DNA of 64,000 bases from Hoeflea marina (lineage in GTDB: Bacteria > Pseudomonadota > Alphaproteobacteria > Rhizobiales > Rhizobiaceae): NCBI RefSeq assembly GCF_003182275.1, contig NZ_QGTR01000001.1, positions 1,284,281 through 1,348,280 of the forward strand. The letters are read 5' to 3'. How positions within the stretch are numbered: the stretch's first letter is position 1; every line of letters starts with the position of its first letter. Below are positions 36,070-45,725 of the stretch, piece after piece. The notes beneath the pieces were generated by a model, which was not told the origin of the DNA, searched no databases, and was given only the letters and a program-made list of their open reading frames with translations. The position numbers were made by a program, and so were the translations under genes.

Positions 36070-37140
36070 ATGACGGCGACCGCGGCAAAGAGGGTCCAGA
36101 CCATGGACACGGCGACGATGGTCATCGCCACAATGCGAAAGCATGGCATTTCGGCCCTGCCGCGCAATTACGAGCTGGTCTACGAAGTCCTCAATTCCTC
36201 AAACGCCGCGCTCACCCGGGAATTCGATGCCATCGGCGGCCGTCCCACCCAGGAACAGCTTGATGTCATCGGAAAGAAGTACTTTTCGCATCACCACCGG
36301 TCCGGCGTGGTGGAAGTCGCGCACCATCGCATATCCGGCGAACTCGAGGGCATGCTGCGCCTGCTCAAGCAGGAACAGTCCTCGCTGGAAAGCTATTCCA
36401 GGCTGCTGGGAGAAACCTATTCGCGTATATCTGTGAAGAGCGCCTCGAGCGCCGACATCCTTGCCGGCGTCATCAATGTGCTGTCCTCCGCCACCGGCGA
36501 CACCATGGAAAAGGGCAAGGCGGTCGTCAGCCACATGGTCGAGCGGGCGCGGGAAATGGAACAGGTCAAGCTGGAGCTCGACGAGTACAAGCGCATCGCC
36601 AACACCGACACGCTGACCCGCCTGTCCAACCGTCGCGCCTTCGACGAGACGCTTTCGGGCATCTACAACGACAAGCGCCACGCCATGTACCACGCGCTGA
36701 TCGTCGCCGACATCGACCACTTCAAGAAGTTCAACGACACCTACGGCCATCCGGTCGGAGACCGGGTGCTCGGCGTCGTGGCGGCGGTGATGAAGAGCAC
36801 GCTGCGCAAGGACATCTTCATCGCCCGCACCGGCGGCGAGGAGTTCGCGGTCGTGCTGCAGGGCACGAGCCTGGACATCACCTCCGAGATCGCCGAACGC
36901 GTCCGCCGTTCGATCGAATCCACGCCGCTCAAGAACCAGAAGTCCGGGCTCGATTATGGTCCGATCACAATGTCGCTGGGCATCTGCATGGCCACCGACG
37001 CTGCAACGCCGGAAGAGCTCTACAACAAGGCCGACATGGCGCTGTACGCCGCCAAGAAATCCGGCCGCAACCGCGTCGAGATCTACAAGCCGGAGCTCGA
37101 CACGGATCTCGAAAAGAACTGGACCCTCTACAAGAAGTGA
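36070..37140 (+). CDS. GGDEF diguanylate cyclase
   Basis: Soluble protein of 356 residues. Residues 1-165 form a helical sensory or dimerisation region with no transmembrane helix. A coiled coil (HMVERAREMEQVKLELDEYKRIA) leads into the GGDEF domain from about 178 (NTDTLTRLSNRRAFDETL). The active-site loop is GGEEF at 255-259, with ADIDHFKKFNDTYGH for metal and GTP binding. It should make cyclic di-GMP. The allosteric I-site RxxD reads RKDI in alignment, so product inhibition may be weak. A hairpin may mask its ribosome-binding site. Confidence 0.93.
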   Translation: MTATAAKRVQTMDTATMVIATMRKHGISALPRNYELVYEVLNSSNAALTREFDAIGGRPTQEQLDVIGKKYFSHHHRSGVVEVAHHRISGELEGMLRLLKQEQSSLESYSRLLGETYSRISVKSASSADILAGVINVLSSATGDTMEKGKAVVSHMVERAREMEQVKLELDEYKRIANTDTLTRLSNRRAFDETLSGIYNDKRHAMYHALIVADIDHFKKFNDTYGHPVGDRVLGVVAAVMKSTLRKDIFIARTGGEEFAVVLQGTSLDITSEIAERVRRSIESTPLKNQKSGLDYGPITMSLGICMATDAATPEELYNKADMALYAAKKSGRNRVEIYKPELDTDLEKNWTLYKK

Positions 37141-37233
37141 CCCTGCCGCCCGATCGCCCGCGGGGCAGGATTACCCTCGCAGCCATTCCCGCCCGCTCCG
37201 GCCGGAATCAGCCGTCCGGCAGCAAGCGCACCG

Positions 37234-37842
37234 TCACCACATGCTGGTCTTTGCCCTGCCCGGCCAGTCGCGATCGTAGCTCTCGGCGTCGAAGGCGTCC
37301 TGCATCTGCTTGAGAAGTTCGCCGGGTGTCGGCAGGGACCGAGGCGCGATCTTCGCGTCCTCCTCCCACAGCCGGGCGCGCATCACCGCTCTCGCGCACT
37401 GGAAATAGATCTCGCCGATGCTGATCACCACCACCGTGCGCGGCAGTTTTCCCTCCATCGCCATTGCCGCGAGCAGTTCCGGTTCGACTGAAATCACCGC
37501 CGTGCCGTTGACGCGCAAGGTCGTGTCGGAGCCGGGGATCAGAAACATCATCGCGACGCGGCCGTCGCGCACGATGTTGCGCAGCGAATCCATTCTGTTG
37601 TTGCCGCGGCGGTCGGCCATCAGCAGGGTGCGGTCGTCGCGGATCCGCACCGCCTGGCCGGCGTCGCCGCGCGGCGAGCAATCCAGCCCCTCCGGCCCCG
37701 ACGTCGCCAGCGCCACGAAGGGCGACGCCTCGATCAGCCGCCGGTAGCCCGGGATGATCCGGTCGGCGACCTTGATCAGCGAGGCCTCGCCGGGACGGCC
37801 GTAAATCTCTTCGAGGTCTTCAATCGAGGCAATGATGCTCAA
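37234..37842 (-). CDS. Pyridoxamine 5'-phosphate oxidase-family flavoprotein
   Basis: Product of 202 residues with a TTG start whose TTGA overlaps the stop of the upstream hydrolase gene by 4 bp (AGGA 4 nt upstream). The split-barrel FMN-binding fold is suggested by FVALATSGPEGLDCSPRGDAG, LLMADRRGNNRMDSLRNIVRDGRVAMMFLIPGSDTTLRVNGTAVIS and IYFQCARAVMRARLW. These resemble the MSMEG_1061/PNPOx-like group rather than true PdxH. The likely cofactor is FMN or F420-like; the substrate is unknown. It is co-transcribed with the alpha/beta hydrolase and probably under the MarR regulator. Confidence 0.88.
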   Translation of the reverse strand: MSIIASIEDLEEIYGRPGEASLIKVADRIIPGYRRLIEASPFVALATSGPEGLDCSPRGDAGQAVRIRDDRTLLMADRRGNNRMDSLRNIVRDGRVAMMFLIPGSDTTLRVNGTAVISVEPELLAAMAMEGKLPRTVVVISIGEIYFQCARAVMRARLWEEDAKIAPRSLPTPGELLKQMQDAFDAESYDRDWPGRAKTSMW

Positions 37843-38816
37843 GCGATCCTCCGCGCGGGCTGCGGCGCGGCATCTTCCGGCTGCGCCTCCTCGCACGGTT
37901 CTGACATGGTGCCGGGCCTCTGGCCAGCCTCATCCTGCGCGAGGAAGGCGCCGACGGCCTCCAGCACCGGCTCGGCGAAGACGATGCGCCGGTGTCCGAA
38001 GCCGTCGGCGCGCATCAGCCTGGCCCGGCGACCAGCGCCTGCAAGCGCCTCGGCATTGCGGAAGGACACTTCCTTGTCGTCGGGCGCGTGGATCACCAGG
38101 GTCTCCGCGTCGATGCCTGCCAGCATGTCGCCGGCGTTGAACCAGGACAGCGGTCGGCCGGAGAAACGCAGCACTTCCGCCTCGAAAGCCGCCCGCGCCT
38201 GCCGGGAAAGGCCGACGCGGCGCGAAAACCAGTCGAACAGCTCCGGCAGCGCCGAGGGCGCGGCGATGGTGACCAGGCGGGCGGGAACGCGCGCCGGCAC
38301 GGTGATGACGGCGCCGGCTGCCGCCGCCAGGACCGAGGCGCCGCCGAACGAATGGCCCACCATGGCGTCGAACGGCCCGAACTGGCGCCATGCCGCGTCG
38401 ATCGCCTCCACGGCCATGCCGAGATGCAGCCTCCGGCCCGTGGAGGCGCCGTGGCCCGGCAGGTCCAGCACGACGACGCGGCTGCCCCGGGTGCTGAGCG
38501 TCTCGGCGAGCGCCAGCAGATACTCGGCGCGCGACCGGTAGCCATGCACCATCAGCACCGTGCGGCGAACCATCTCCGTCTTCGGCGCGAAGACATGGGC
38601 GGCGACGACGCCGTCGGGAACCGCCAGGCGCACCATCTCGGCGCGGGCCATTCCGGGTGCCGCGGCCGCGAGGGCCGCGACCTCCTTCGGGCTCTGCGGC
38701 TTGCGCGAGGGTGTGCGTGCGAACAGGCTGAAGGCGAGCCGGCCCGCGGCCTCCGGCGACGCCCGGTCCAGGCAGCGAAAACCCAGGCGGATGACCTTTT
38801 CCGTCAGAGATGCCAT
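37839..38816 (-). CDS. Alpha/beta hydrolase
   Basis: Product of 325 residues. The oxyanion segment is VLMVHGYRSRAEYLLALAETL, LDLPGHGASTG follows, and the nucleophile elbow is GHSFGGAS (Ser156). The catalytic acid is in VIHAPDDKEVSF and the histidine in DGFGHRRIV. The C-terminal 30 residues are an acidic, probably flexible tail. The substrate may be an ester or lipid, but nothing visible fixes it. The gene is divergent from a marR gene, with shared operator-like repeats between them. Confidence 0.92.
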   Translation of the reverse strand: MASLTEKVIRLGFRCLDRASPEAAGRLAFSLFARTPSRKPQSPKEVAALAAAAPGMARAEMVRLAVPDGVVAAHVFAPKTEMVRRTVLMVHGYRSRAEYLLALAETLSTRGSRVVVLDLPGHGASTGRRLHLGMAVEAIDAAWRQFGPFDAMVGHSFGGASVLAAAAGAVITVPARVPARLVTIAAPSALPELFDWFSRRVGLSRQARAAFEAEVLRFSGRPLSWFNAGDMLAGIDAETLVIHAPDDKEVSFRNAEALAGAGRRARLMRADGFGHRRIVFAEPVLEAVGAFLAQDEAGQRPGTMSEPCEEAQPEDAAPQPARRIA

Positions 38817-38832
38817 AGTGAGTCTCCTATTC

Positions 38833-38869
38833 GTTCAACCATGAACCATTATTGTACAACCATGAACAA
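38833..38869. promoter_or_regulatory. Tandem inverted repeats, candidate MarR operators
   Basis: Two similar dyads, GTTCA-ACCA-TGAAC (38833-38846) and TTGTACA-ACCA-TGAACAA (38852-38869, one mismatch), lie about 21 bp apart in the 45-bp gap between the divergent hydrolase and marR genes. The second covers the marR start codon. The layout suits MarR control of both directions. Confidence 0.6.
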
Positions 38870-39350
38870 AAAACAAGCCCTCCCGTGGGACAACCCCCGC
38901 TTCCGCAACTGGATTGCCGTCGGCCGTGCCTGCCAGGTGATGCAGCTGACGCTGTCGCGCATGCTCCAGCCGCTCGAGCTCAAGCCGCCGCATCTCGACA
39001 TTCTCGCCAATGTCTACCGCCACGCCGAGATTTCGCAGCAGGATCTGGCGCGCCGGCTGCTGGTCGGCCGCTCGAACCTGTCGATGCTGCTGCCGCAGCT
39101 GGAAAAGCGCGGCCTGGTCATCCGCCAGACCGACCCAAACGACCGCCGGGTGCTCCGGCTGTCGCTCACCCAGGAAGGCCGCGACCTGACCGAGAAGGCG
39201 CTGTGGATCCAGTCCGACCTGATCGAGCGCTCGATGAGCGTATCGAGCCCCGAAGAATGCGACCTGGTGGGTGACGTGATGATGCGGATGATCGCCGAAC
39301 TGACCACGGGCGCGGGTCCGAACCACAATGGCGGCGACGACGACACCTGA
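38862..39350 (+). CDS. MarR-family transcriptional regulator
   Basis: Product of 162 residues from MNKKQALPWDNPRFRNWIAV. The winged HTH is LDILANVYRHAEISQQDLARRLLVGRSNLSMLLPQLEKRGLVIRQTDPNDRRVLRLSLTQEGRDL. The wing motif DPNDRRVLRLSLT is typical of MarR. The N- and C-terminal helices form the dimer. It probably represses the divergent hydrolase-PNPOx operon and itself, with a small aromatic or lipid-like molecule as inducer. An upstream in-frame ATG at 38841 is possible. Confidence 0.93.
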   Translation: MNKKQALPWDNPRFRNWIAVGRACQVMQLTLSRMLQPLELKPPHLDILANVYRHAEISQQDLARRLLVGRSNLSMLLPQLEKRGLVIRQTDPNDRRVLRLSLTQEGRDLTEKALWIQSDLIERSMSVSSPEECDLVGDVMMRMIAELTTGAGPNHNGGDDDT

Positions 39351-39608
39351 CACCGGAGCAGCCGTCTGCAGAGGCGGCGGCTGAAAGAAACTGCATCGGC
39401 GCCGCAGCGAATGAGACCCAAGCCGCCCCTGAGGGGAGGACGCGGCAAAGGCGCGGCTGGCGGGCCGCGCGGCCAGCGGCGAAACCGGCGACCGGCAGGC
39501 CGAACGGCCCCCTGCCCGGTCTGTCAGGCAATTGTCATCTGCGAACGGCTATCAGGGGGCTTCGATGCTTCAGGCAGCGTCGACCAACCGACACACGAGG
39601 AAATAGCC

Positions 39609-39878
39609 ATGAAAACCCTTCTTGCCGTCATGACCGCCGTCGTTCTCGCCGGCGTTCCCGCGCATGCTTTTGCCAGCACCGACGTGCCGCTGACCTCCGG
39701 CGCCAGCAGCGGCGAGTCGCCCGACGACTCCGGCGTGGAGTCCGACAACGGCGGCAGCGATGATTCAGCCGGCGCCGAAAGCGAAAGCGGCGACCACGAC
39801 AGCGGTGGCGATCACGGTGGTGAAGGTGGCGATCACGAAAGCGGCGGCGATCATGAAGGTGGCGAATCCGACAGCTGA
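39609..39878 (+). CDS. Small secreted acidic Gly/Asp/His-rich protein
   Basis: Product of 89 residues with GAGGAAA 5 nt before the ATG. Signal peptide MKTLLAVMTAVVLAGVPAHAFA. The mature part has almost no hydrophobic residues: an acidic Ser/Asp stretch, then repeats of the form GGDHxxG (GDHDSGGDHGGEGGDHESGG, then DHEGGESDS). It is predicted to be disordered; the clustered His and Asp could bind divalent metal, which is inference. No family is recognised. The gene stands alone. Confidence 0.65.
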   Translation: MKTLLAVMTAVVLAGVPAHAFASTDVPLTSGASSGESPDDSGVESDNGGSDDSAGAESESGDHDSGGDHGGEGGDHESGGDHEGGESDS

Positions 39879-40057
39879 CACCGTCATCCGGGCTGCATGC
39901 GAGGCTCGGCTCGCAGTCATGAGGGCCTGGGGCGACAGAACTCCACCGCTAGCCGGCGGCTCAGATGTCGCCTCGGCCGACGGATGCAGGCACACGGGAC
40001 CGGTGGAACGGCCCGAAGCCAGACAAACGGCGGCTGACCGGAAAGCGCCGCGCGCCG

Positions 40058-40426
40058 TCAGCCCGTCCGGCTCATGCCCTTCTGGCTCAGTTCGGCGACA
40101 TATTCAGCCCAGCGCTCGTCCTTCGCCTCGCCGAGTTCGCTCAGGAACGCCCAGGTGAAGATGCCGGTGGAATGGCCGTCGTCGAAGACGAGCCGCACGG
40201 CATAATTGCCGACCGCAACCACATCGGCGATGGCGACATCGGCCTTGCCTCCGACTGTCACCCGTTGTGCCGGGGAATGCCCCTGCACCTCGGCCGAGGG
40301 GGAGCGGACGCGCAGGAGCTCGGCCTCGAGTGCATAGCTGCGCCCGTCCTTGAACGTCACCCTGAGGGTGCGGCGGTCGCCCGAAACCTTGAGTTCGGTC
40401 GGCCAGGCCTCGGTGTGCTTTCCCAT
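40058..40426 (-). CDS. DUF971 domain protein
   Basis: Product of 122 residues. TELKVSGDRRTLRVTFKDGRSYALEAELLRVRSPSAEVQGH and VGNYAVRLVFDDGHSTGIFTWAFLSEL match the DUF971 (gamma-butyrobetaine hydroxylase N-terminal-like) fold. Conserved features are the R-V-x-SPSAEV segment and the WxxL end. In other bacteria the domain occurs alone near Fe-S or ApbC/Mrp genes. Its role is unknown. It lies 117 bp downstream of the CPA1 antiporter gene on the same strand. Confidence 0.9.
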   Translation of the reverse strand: MGKHTEAWPTELKVSGDRRTLRVTFKDGRSYALEAELLRVRSPSAEVQGHSPAQRVTVGGKADVAIADVVAVGNYAVRLVFDDGHSTGIFTWAFLSELGEAKDERWAEYVAELSQKGMSRTG

Positions 40427-40543
40427 CAGATATCTCCCTTTGCCGTGGCCGGCTTCGGCCGGTCGGCTGACCTATAGGCGGCCCCGCTCGGCCCGGCAAG
40501 ATCGGGCGGGCCGGCAGGCGGGGCCTCCACCGGCGGCGTCCCG

Positions 40544-41788
40544 TCAGCCGTCCTTCAGCCGGTCCATGGCCCAGCCCACGGTGAAGCCGTGCAGGATGGT
40601 CGACATCAGGATGACGAGCGCGATCAGCGACCAGAGCTGCGCCTCGTTGGTGAACTCGATGTGGCTGGCCGCGTAGCACAGATAGTAGATCGAGCCGATG
40701 CCGCGCACGCCGTAGACCGACACCACCGCCCTGCTTCTGGTGTCGAGATCCGTTCTCCACAGCGCGATCCATCCGGACAGCGGCCGGATCACCAGGATCA
40801 GCAGGATGGCGACGGCGAAATGCGTCCAGGTCAGGTCGGCGAACAGGATCGGCATCACGCTGCCGAGCGCGATGAGCAGAAGCGCGGTGAGCGCATGCTC
40901 GATGGATTCGGTGAAATCGTGCAGCCGCCGATGGAACCGGTGGTCCTGTTCGATGCGCCTCAGCGTCAGCCCCAGAATCGCCACGGCGATGAAACCGTAG
41001 CCTTCGATCAGTTCGGTGGAGCCGTAGCAGAGCAGCACGCCGGCGAGTGCGATCACCCCGGAGCCGGTCTCGGCGAGAATGGCGCCCCTGGGCACCGTGA
41101 ACAGGATATAGCCCAGCGCCCTGCCGCCGAGCCAGCCCATCAGCGCGCCGAGCGCGATGCGGTAGACCACATCCAGCAGCAGCCAGTCCACGGCCCACGC
41201 GCCGGGATTGAGGCCTTCGGCGGCGACGATGAGGCCGAGATAGACGAAGGGAAACGCCAGCCCGTCATTCAGTCCCGCCTCGGTGGTCAGCGTGAAGCGA
41301 ACCGGATGCTCCTCGCCCTCCTGCGGCGGTCCGACCTGGACATCGGCGGCCAGCACCGGGTCCGTCGGCGCCAGCACCGCGCCGAGCAGGATGGCGCCCG
41401 CCGCCGTCAGCCCGGCAATGCCCATTCCCAGCAGCGCCACGGCGAGAATGGTCAGCGGCATGGCGATTCCGAGCATGCGAACCGTCGGGATCCAGCGCTT
41501 CCATGGGCGCAGATTGTCGATCCGCATCCCGGCCCCGAACAGCGCCACGATCACGGTGAGTTCGCTCACCAGTTCCCAGGGCAACGGCGCCTGGCGCGGG
41601 TCCGGCACGCTCGGCATGCCCGGAATCATGAGAGCCGCCGCGGCGCCGAACAGGATCATCAGCGGCGCGGCCGCCGGTTCGCGCTTGGAGATCAGGCGCG
41701 GGAGCCAGCGCGCCAGGATCACCACCACCCCCACCACGGCGAGCGCCACATGGTAGGAGTTGAGGCCGAAGAAGGGTTCATGCTGCAT
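40544..41788 (-). CDS. CPA1-type cation:proton antiporter
   Basis: Membrane protein of 414 residues with about twelve helices. Conserved ion-site motifs are LGAVLAPTDPVLAADVQ and FTLTTEAGLNDGLAFPFVYLGL, with acidic residues for Na+/H+ exchange. VSVYGVRGIGSIYYLCYA holds the conserved Arg-Gly segment near the C-terminus. There is no RCK or TrkA-C regulatory domain after the last helix. It probably exports Na+ or K+ in exchange for protons; the ion cannot be fixed. Confidence 0.92.
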   Translation of the reverse strand: MQHEPFFGLNSYHVALAVVGVVVILARWLPRLISKREPAAAPLMILFGAAAALMIPGMPSVPDPRQAPLPWELVSELTVIVALFGAGMRIDNLRPWKRWIPTVRMLGIAMPLTILAVALLGMGIAGLTAAGAILLGAVLAPTDPVLAADVQVGPPQEGEEHPVRFTLTTEAGLNDGLAFPFVYLGLIVAAEGLNPGAWAVDWLLLDVVYRIALGALMGWLGGRALGYILFTVPRGAILAETGSGVIALAGVLLCYGSTELIEGYGFIAVAILGLTLRRIEQDHRFHRRLHDFTESIEHALTALLLIALGSVMPILFADLTWTHFAVAILLILVIRPLSGWIALWRTDLDTRSRAVVSVYGVRGIGSIYYLCYAASHIEFTNEAQLWSLIALVILMSTILHGFTVGWAMDRLKDG

Positions 41789-41990
41789 GGTCTGATCCGG
41801 TTCGGGAATGTGGCAGATGCCGTCCTACTATGAAAAGCACCGCGCGGCCAGTTGCCGGATGCCGGCTGTCGCGCCGGACGATCCCGCTCCGTCGTGCCCG
41901 CTCCGGTCGTGCCCCCCGCGCCCCGCCCCTTGACGGAGTGAGTGTGCATGCCGACATTGATCATAGGCCCAATCCGTGAAAAGACAGAGC

Positions 41991-43022
<1,032 letters not shown>

Positions 43023-43046
43023 CCCCCTCGACCGAGAGAGAATGCC

Positions 43047-44147
43047 ATGCGCGTAGCCGTCATCGGAGCCGGCATTGCCGGCCTGTCCACTGCTTGGGGT
43101 CTGGCCCGCCGCGGCGTCGAGGTGACGCTCTACGAGCAGGGTCCGATTCCCAATCCGCTCGGCGCCTCGGGCGACCATCACCGCATCATCCGCCGCGCCT
43201 ATGGCGGCCACAGCGGCTACCAGCGTCGCATCACCGATGCCTACCTGGCCTGGGACGCCCTGTGGGAAGACATCGGCGCAAGCCATCTCGTCCCCTGCGG
43301 GTTCCTGCTGATCTCGCAGTTTCCGGGCGATTCCGCCGACCGGATGCGCCAGGGGCTCGCCGATCTGGGCGATCCCTACCAGACATTTCCGCCCGATGAG
43401 GCGGCACGGCGCTATCCCTATCTCGATCAGTCGAGCCTCAGCGAAGTCAGCTTCTCCGCCGAGGGCGGCGCGCTGATGTGCCGGATGATCTCCACCGACC
43501 TCCTTGCCTGGCTCAAGCGCCACGGGGTTACCGTCCGCGACCACACCCGCGTCGCGGTGGTCGACCACGAAGCGGGGCGGGTTACCACCGCAACGGCTGA
43601 CAGCGATCGCTTCGACCGCATCGTCGTCACCGCAGGCGCCTGGGTGCTGGGCCTGGCGCCCGACCTGGCAGCAGAGCTCACCCCCTGGCGCACCGCCGTC
43701 GCCTATGCCGAACCGCCCGCCGATCTGGCCGACGCGTGGGCCGCCTCTCCGGTCATCCTCGACACCGGCGGCGCCCATTCCGACGGCTACATCTTGCCGC
43801 CGGTCCGCGGCGCCGGCCTCAAGTTCGGCACCGGCAAGCACAGATACGAGAGCGGTCCCGACCAGAACCGGGACGTGCTTCCGGACGAAGGCGCGGCCAT
43901 TCTCGGCCATTTCTCCCCGCCCTTTGCCCGGCTTGGCGAATACCGCGTCACCGATGTGGTCTCCTGCGCCTACACATTCACTGCCGACGAGCATTTTCTC
44001 GCCCGCCGCATCGGCAGGAGCACCGTGGTCTCTGCCTGTTCCGGCCACGGCTACAAGTTCGGCGCCGCCGTCGGACTGAGAGTCGCCGATGCAGTGCTGT
44101 CGGGAGACGACGCCGCTCTGGCCGCCTGGATCGAGGCACGCGACTGA
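43047..44147 (+). CDS. FAD-dependent amine oxidase (sarcosine/N-methyltryptophan oxidase-like)
   Basis: Product of 366 residues, 24 bp after moaA. The FAD Rossmann motif is VAVIGAGIAGLSTAWGLARRG. ASGDHHRIIRRAYG is the conserved SxDxxRIxR segment of monomeric sarcosine oxidases. The flavin is probably covalently bound at Cys307 in SCAYTFTADEHFLA, matching the C-x-Y-T-x-T attachment motif. A C-terminal GHGYKFGAAVG completes the site. It should oxidise a secondary or N-methyl amino acid, giving H2O2 and aldehyde; the substrate is not known. Confidence 0.9.
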   Translation: MRVAVIGAGIAGLSTAWGLARRGVEVTLYEQGPIPNPLGASGDHHRIIRRAYGGHSGYQRRITDAYLAWDALWEDIGASHLVPCGFLLISQFPGDSADRMRQGLADLGDPYQTFPPDEAARRYPYLDQSSLSEVSFSAEGGALMCRMISTDLLAWLKRHGVTVRDHTRVAVVDHEAGRVTTATADSDRFDRIVVTAGAWVLGLAPDLAAELTPWRTAVAYAEPPADLADAWAASPVILDTGGAHSDGYILPPVRGAGLKFGTGKHRYESGPDQNRDVLPDEGAAILGHFSPPFARLGEYRVTDVVSCAYTFTADEHFLARRIGRSTVVSACSGHGYKFGAAVGLRVADAVLSGDDAALAAWIEARD

Positions 44148-44257
44148 TCAAGATCATTGATCGATAGGTCCGGTCCCGACGCTGGGCAGAGGCCGGATTG
44201 GATGATATCGCAGGACGACAGACGGCGAATCCACGCCACCCGGTCCGGACCCCCATC

Positions 44258-45166
44258 ATGCCCCTCACCCCCAATCTTCGCGGCGCCCTCTTCATGTCGC
44301 TGTCGATGGCGGGATTCACCTTCAACGACATCATCATCAAGTTCCTGTCGACCGGGATCAACATGGGGCAGATCATCTTCCTGCGCGGCGCCGTCGCCAC
44401 GGTGCTGATCTTCCTGCTTGCCCGCCATCGCGGCGCGCTGCGGCCGCTTCGCATGCTCGCCGATCGCTGGGTGGCGCTGCGCGTCGTCGGCGAGATCGGC
44501 GGCACGGTGACCTTCATCATCGCCCTGTCCCACATCCCGATCGCCACCGCCTCGGCGATTCTGCAGGCGCTTCCTCTCGCCGTCACCATGGGGGCGGCAT
44601 TGTTCCTCGCCGAGCCTGTCGGCTGGCGCCGCTGGCTGGCGATTCTTGTCGGCTTTGCCGGCGTCATGATCATCGTGCGCCCGGGGACCGAGGCGTTCTC
44701 GCCCTACTCGCTGCTGGTCGTCGGCACCGTTCTGTTCGCAACCCTGCGCGACATTGCCACCCGCAAGATCCACGCGGCGATCCCGTCACTGTTTCTCTCC
44801 ACCGTCACGGCGGCGGCGGTCAGCATATCCGGCCTGTTCATCGTCGCGCCGCTCGGCGGCTGGCGGCCGGTCGATGCCGGCCAGTTCGGCCTCGTCGCCG
44901 CGGCGGGCTGCCTGCTTCTGGTGGGCTATCAGTTCATCATCATGTCCATGCGCGAGGGCGAGATCTCCTTCGTGGCGCCGTTCCGCTACACCAGCTTCAT
45001 CTGGGCGGTGCTGCTGGGATACCTTGTATTCGGCGACGTGCCGGACAACTGGATGATCATTGGCGGCTTTGTGGTGGTCGGCTCGGGGCTTTACACTCTC
45101 TACCGGGAACAGGTCCGCCAGGGACAGGAGATCGCCGCCAGAGCTCCGGCACGGCCGACCCCCTGA
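44258..45166 (+). CDS. DMT-superfamily transporter (EamA domains)
   Basis: Membrane protein of 302 residues with ten helices in two EamA repeats. The first repeat is marked by MAGFTFNDIIIKFLSTG and FLRGAVATVLIFLLARHRG. The second starts near LLVVGTVLFATLRDIATRKIH. FVAPFRYTSFIWAVLLGYLVFGDVPDNWMIIGGFVVVGSGLYTLYRE is the typical end. It likely exports metabolites such as amino acids or takes up S-adenosylmethionine-like compounds. An upstream in-frame start at 44198 is less likely. Confidence 0.92.
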   Translation: MPLTPNLRGALFMSLSMAGFTFNDIIIKFLSTGINMGQIIFLRGAVATVLIFLLARHRGALRPLRMLADRWVALRVVGEIGGTVTFIIALSHIPIATASAILQALPLAVTMGAALFLAEPVGWRRWLAILVGFAGVMIIVRPGTEAFSPYSLLVVGTVLFATLRDIATRKIHAAIPSLFLSTVTAAAVSISGLFIVAPLGGWRPVDAGQFGLVAAAGCLLLVGYQFIIMSMREGEISFVAPFRYTSFIWAVLLGYLVFGDVPDNWMIIGGFVVVGSGLYTLYREQVRQGQEIAARAPARPTP

Positions 45167-45187
45167 ATTTCGATGGCGGCGATACCC

Positions 45188-45427
45188 TCAGCCCGCGCGC
45201 CGCGACGATGTATCCGCGGCTGGCGGCAGCTTGGGCTGGGACCCCGTCGACCCGACATCCGTCTTGAGCTCCACCGGCGGCGAGGCTTCCGCGGCAACCG
45301 CGGCTTTTTCCCAATCCGAAAGTATGAGGAAATGGGCGCACTCTCCCCAGGCCGCATGACAGAACGGGCACGCCTGATCCGCATCTTCCTCAATCATGAC
45401 AGCGCTTTTCCCAGAATTGTCGCCCAT
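45188..45427 (-). CDS. Small cysteine-cluster protein (possible zinc-binding)
   Basis: Product of 79 residues. ACPFCHAAWGECAHFLILSDWE contains C-x2-C-x6-C-x-H, a plausible zinc site that resembles the CPxCGxxWxxCxH head of longer uncharacterised proteins. The tail after residue 45 is low-complexity and may mark a shortened version. An AT-rich stretch (TATTTTAGGATATTTTTATGG) immediately upstream could hold its promoter. The Shine-Dalgarno is weak. The gene call is moderately supported and the function is unknown. Confidence 0.5.
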   Translation of the reverse strand: MGDNSGKSAVMIEEDADQACPFCHAAWGECAHFLILSDWEKAAVAAEASPPVELKTDVGSTGSQPKLPPAADTSSRRAG

Positions 45428-45725
45428 CCGCTGAGCCCGGGCATATTTTAGGATATTTTTATGGATAAGGCCACCGCTCCGCGCACCGAATGTTTGCGCG
45501 GCGCTACCGCCTCAAGTGTGAGGCTCATGATGGCGGTTGTCGGCGGACGGGGCCGGCGCGTGCGGGATCGCACAGCGCCAAGGGCCGGCCACGCCCAGGC
45601 TGGCCGCATCCTGGGCCCCGGCGGCTCACCAGCCGGCGGGCGCGTTGAGTCCCGGTTCTCCCGGCTGACGCCCCCTCCGGTTCCGACCGTTTTCGTTTGC
45701 ATCCCGTTCCCGGATCGTCAAAACA

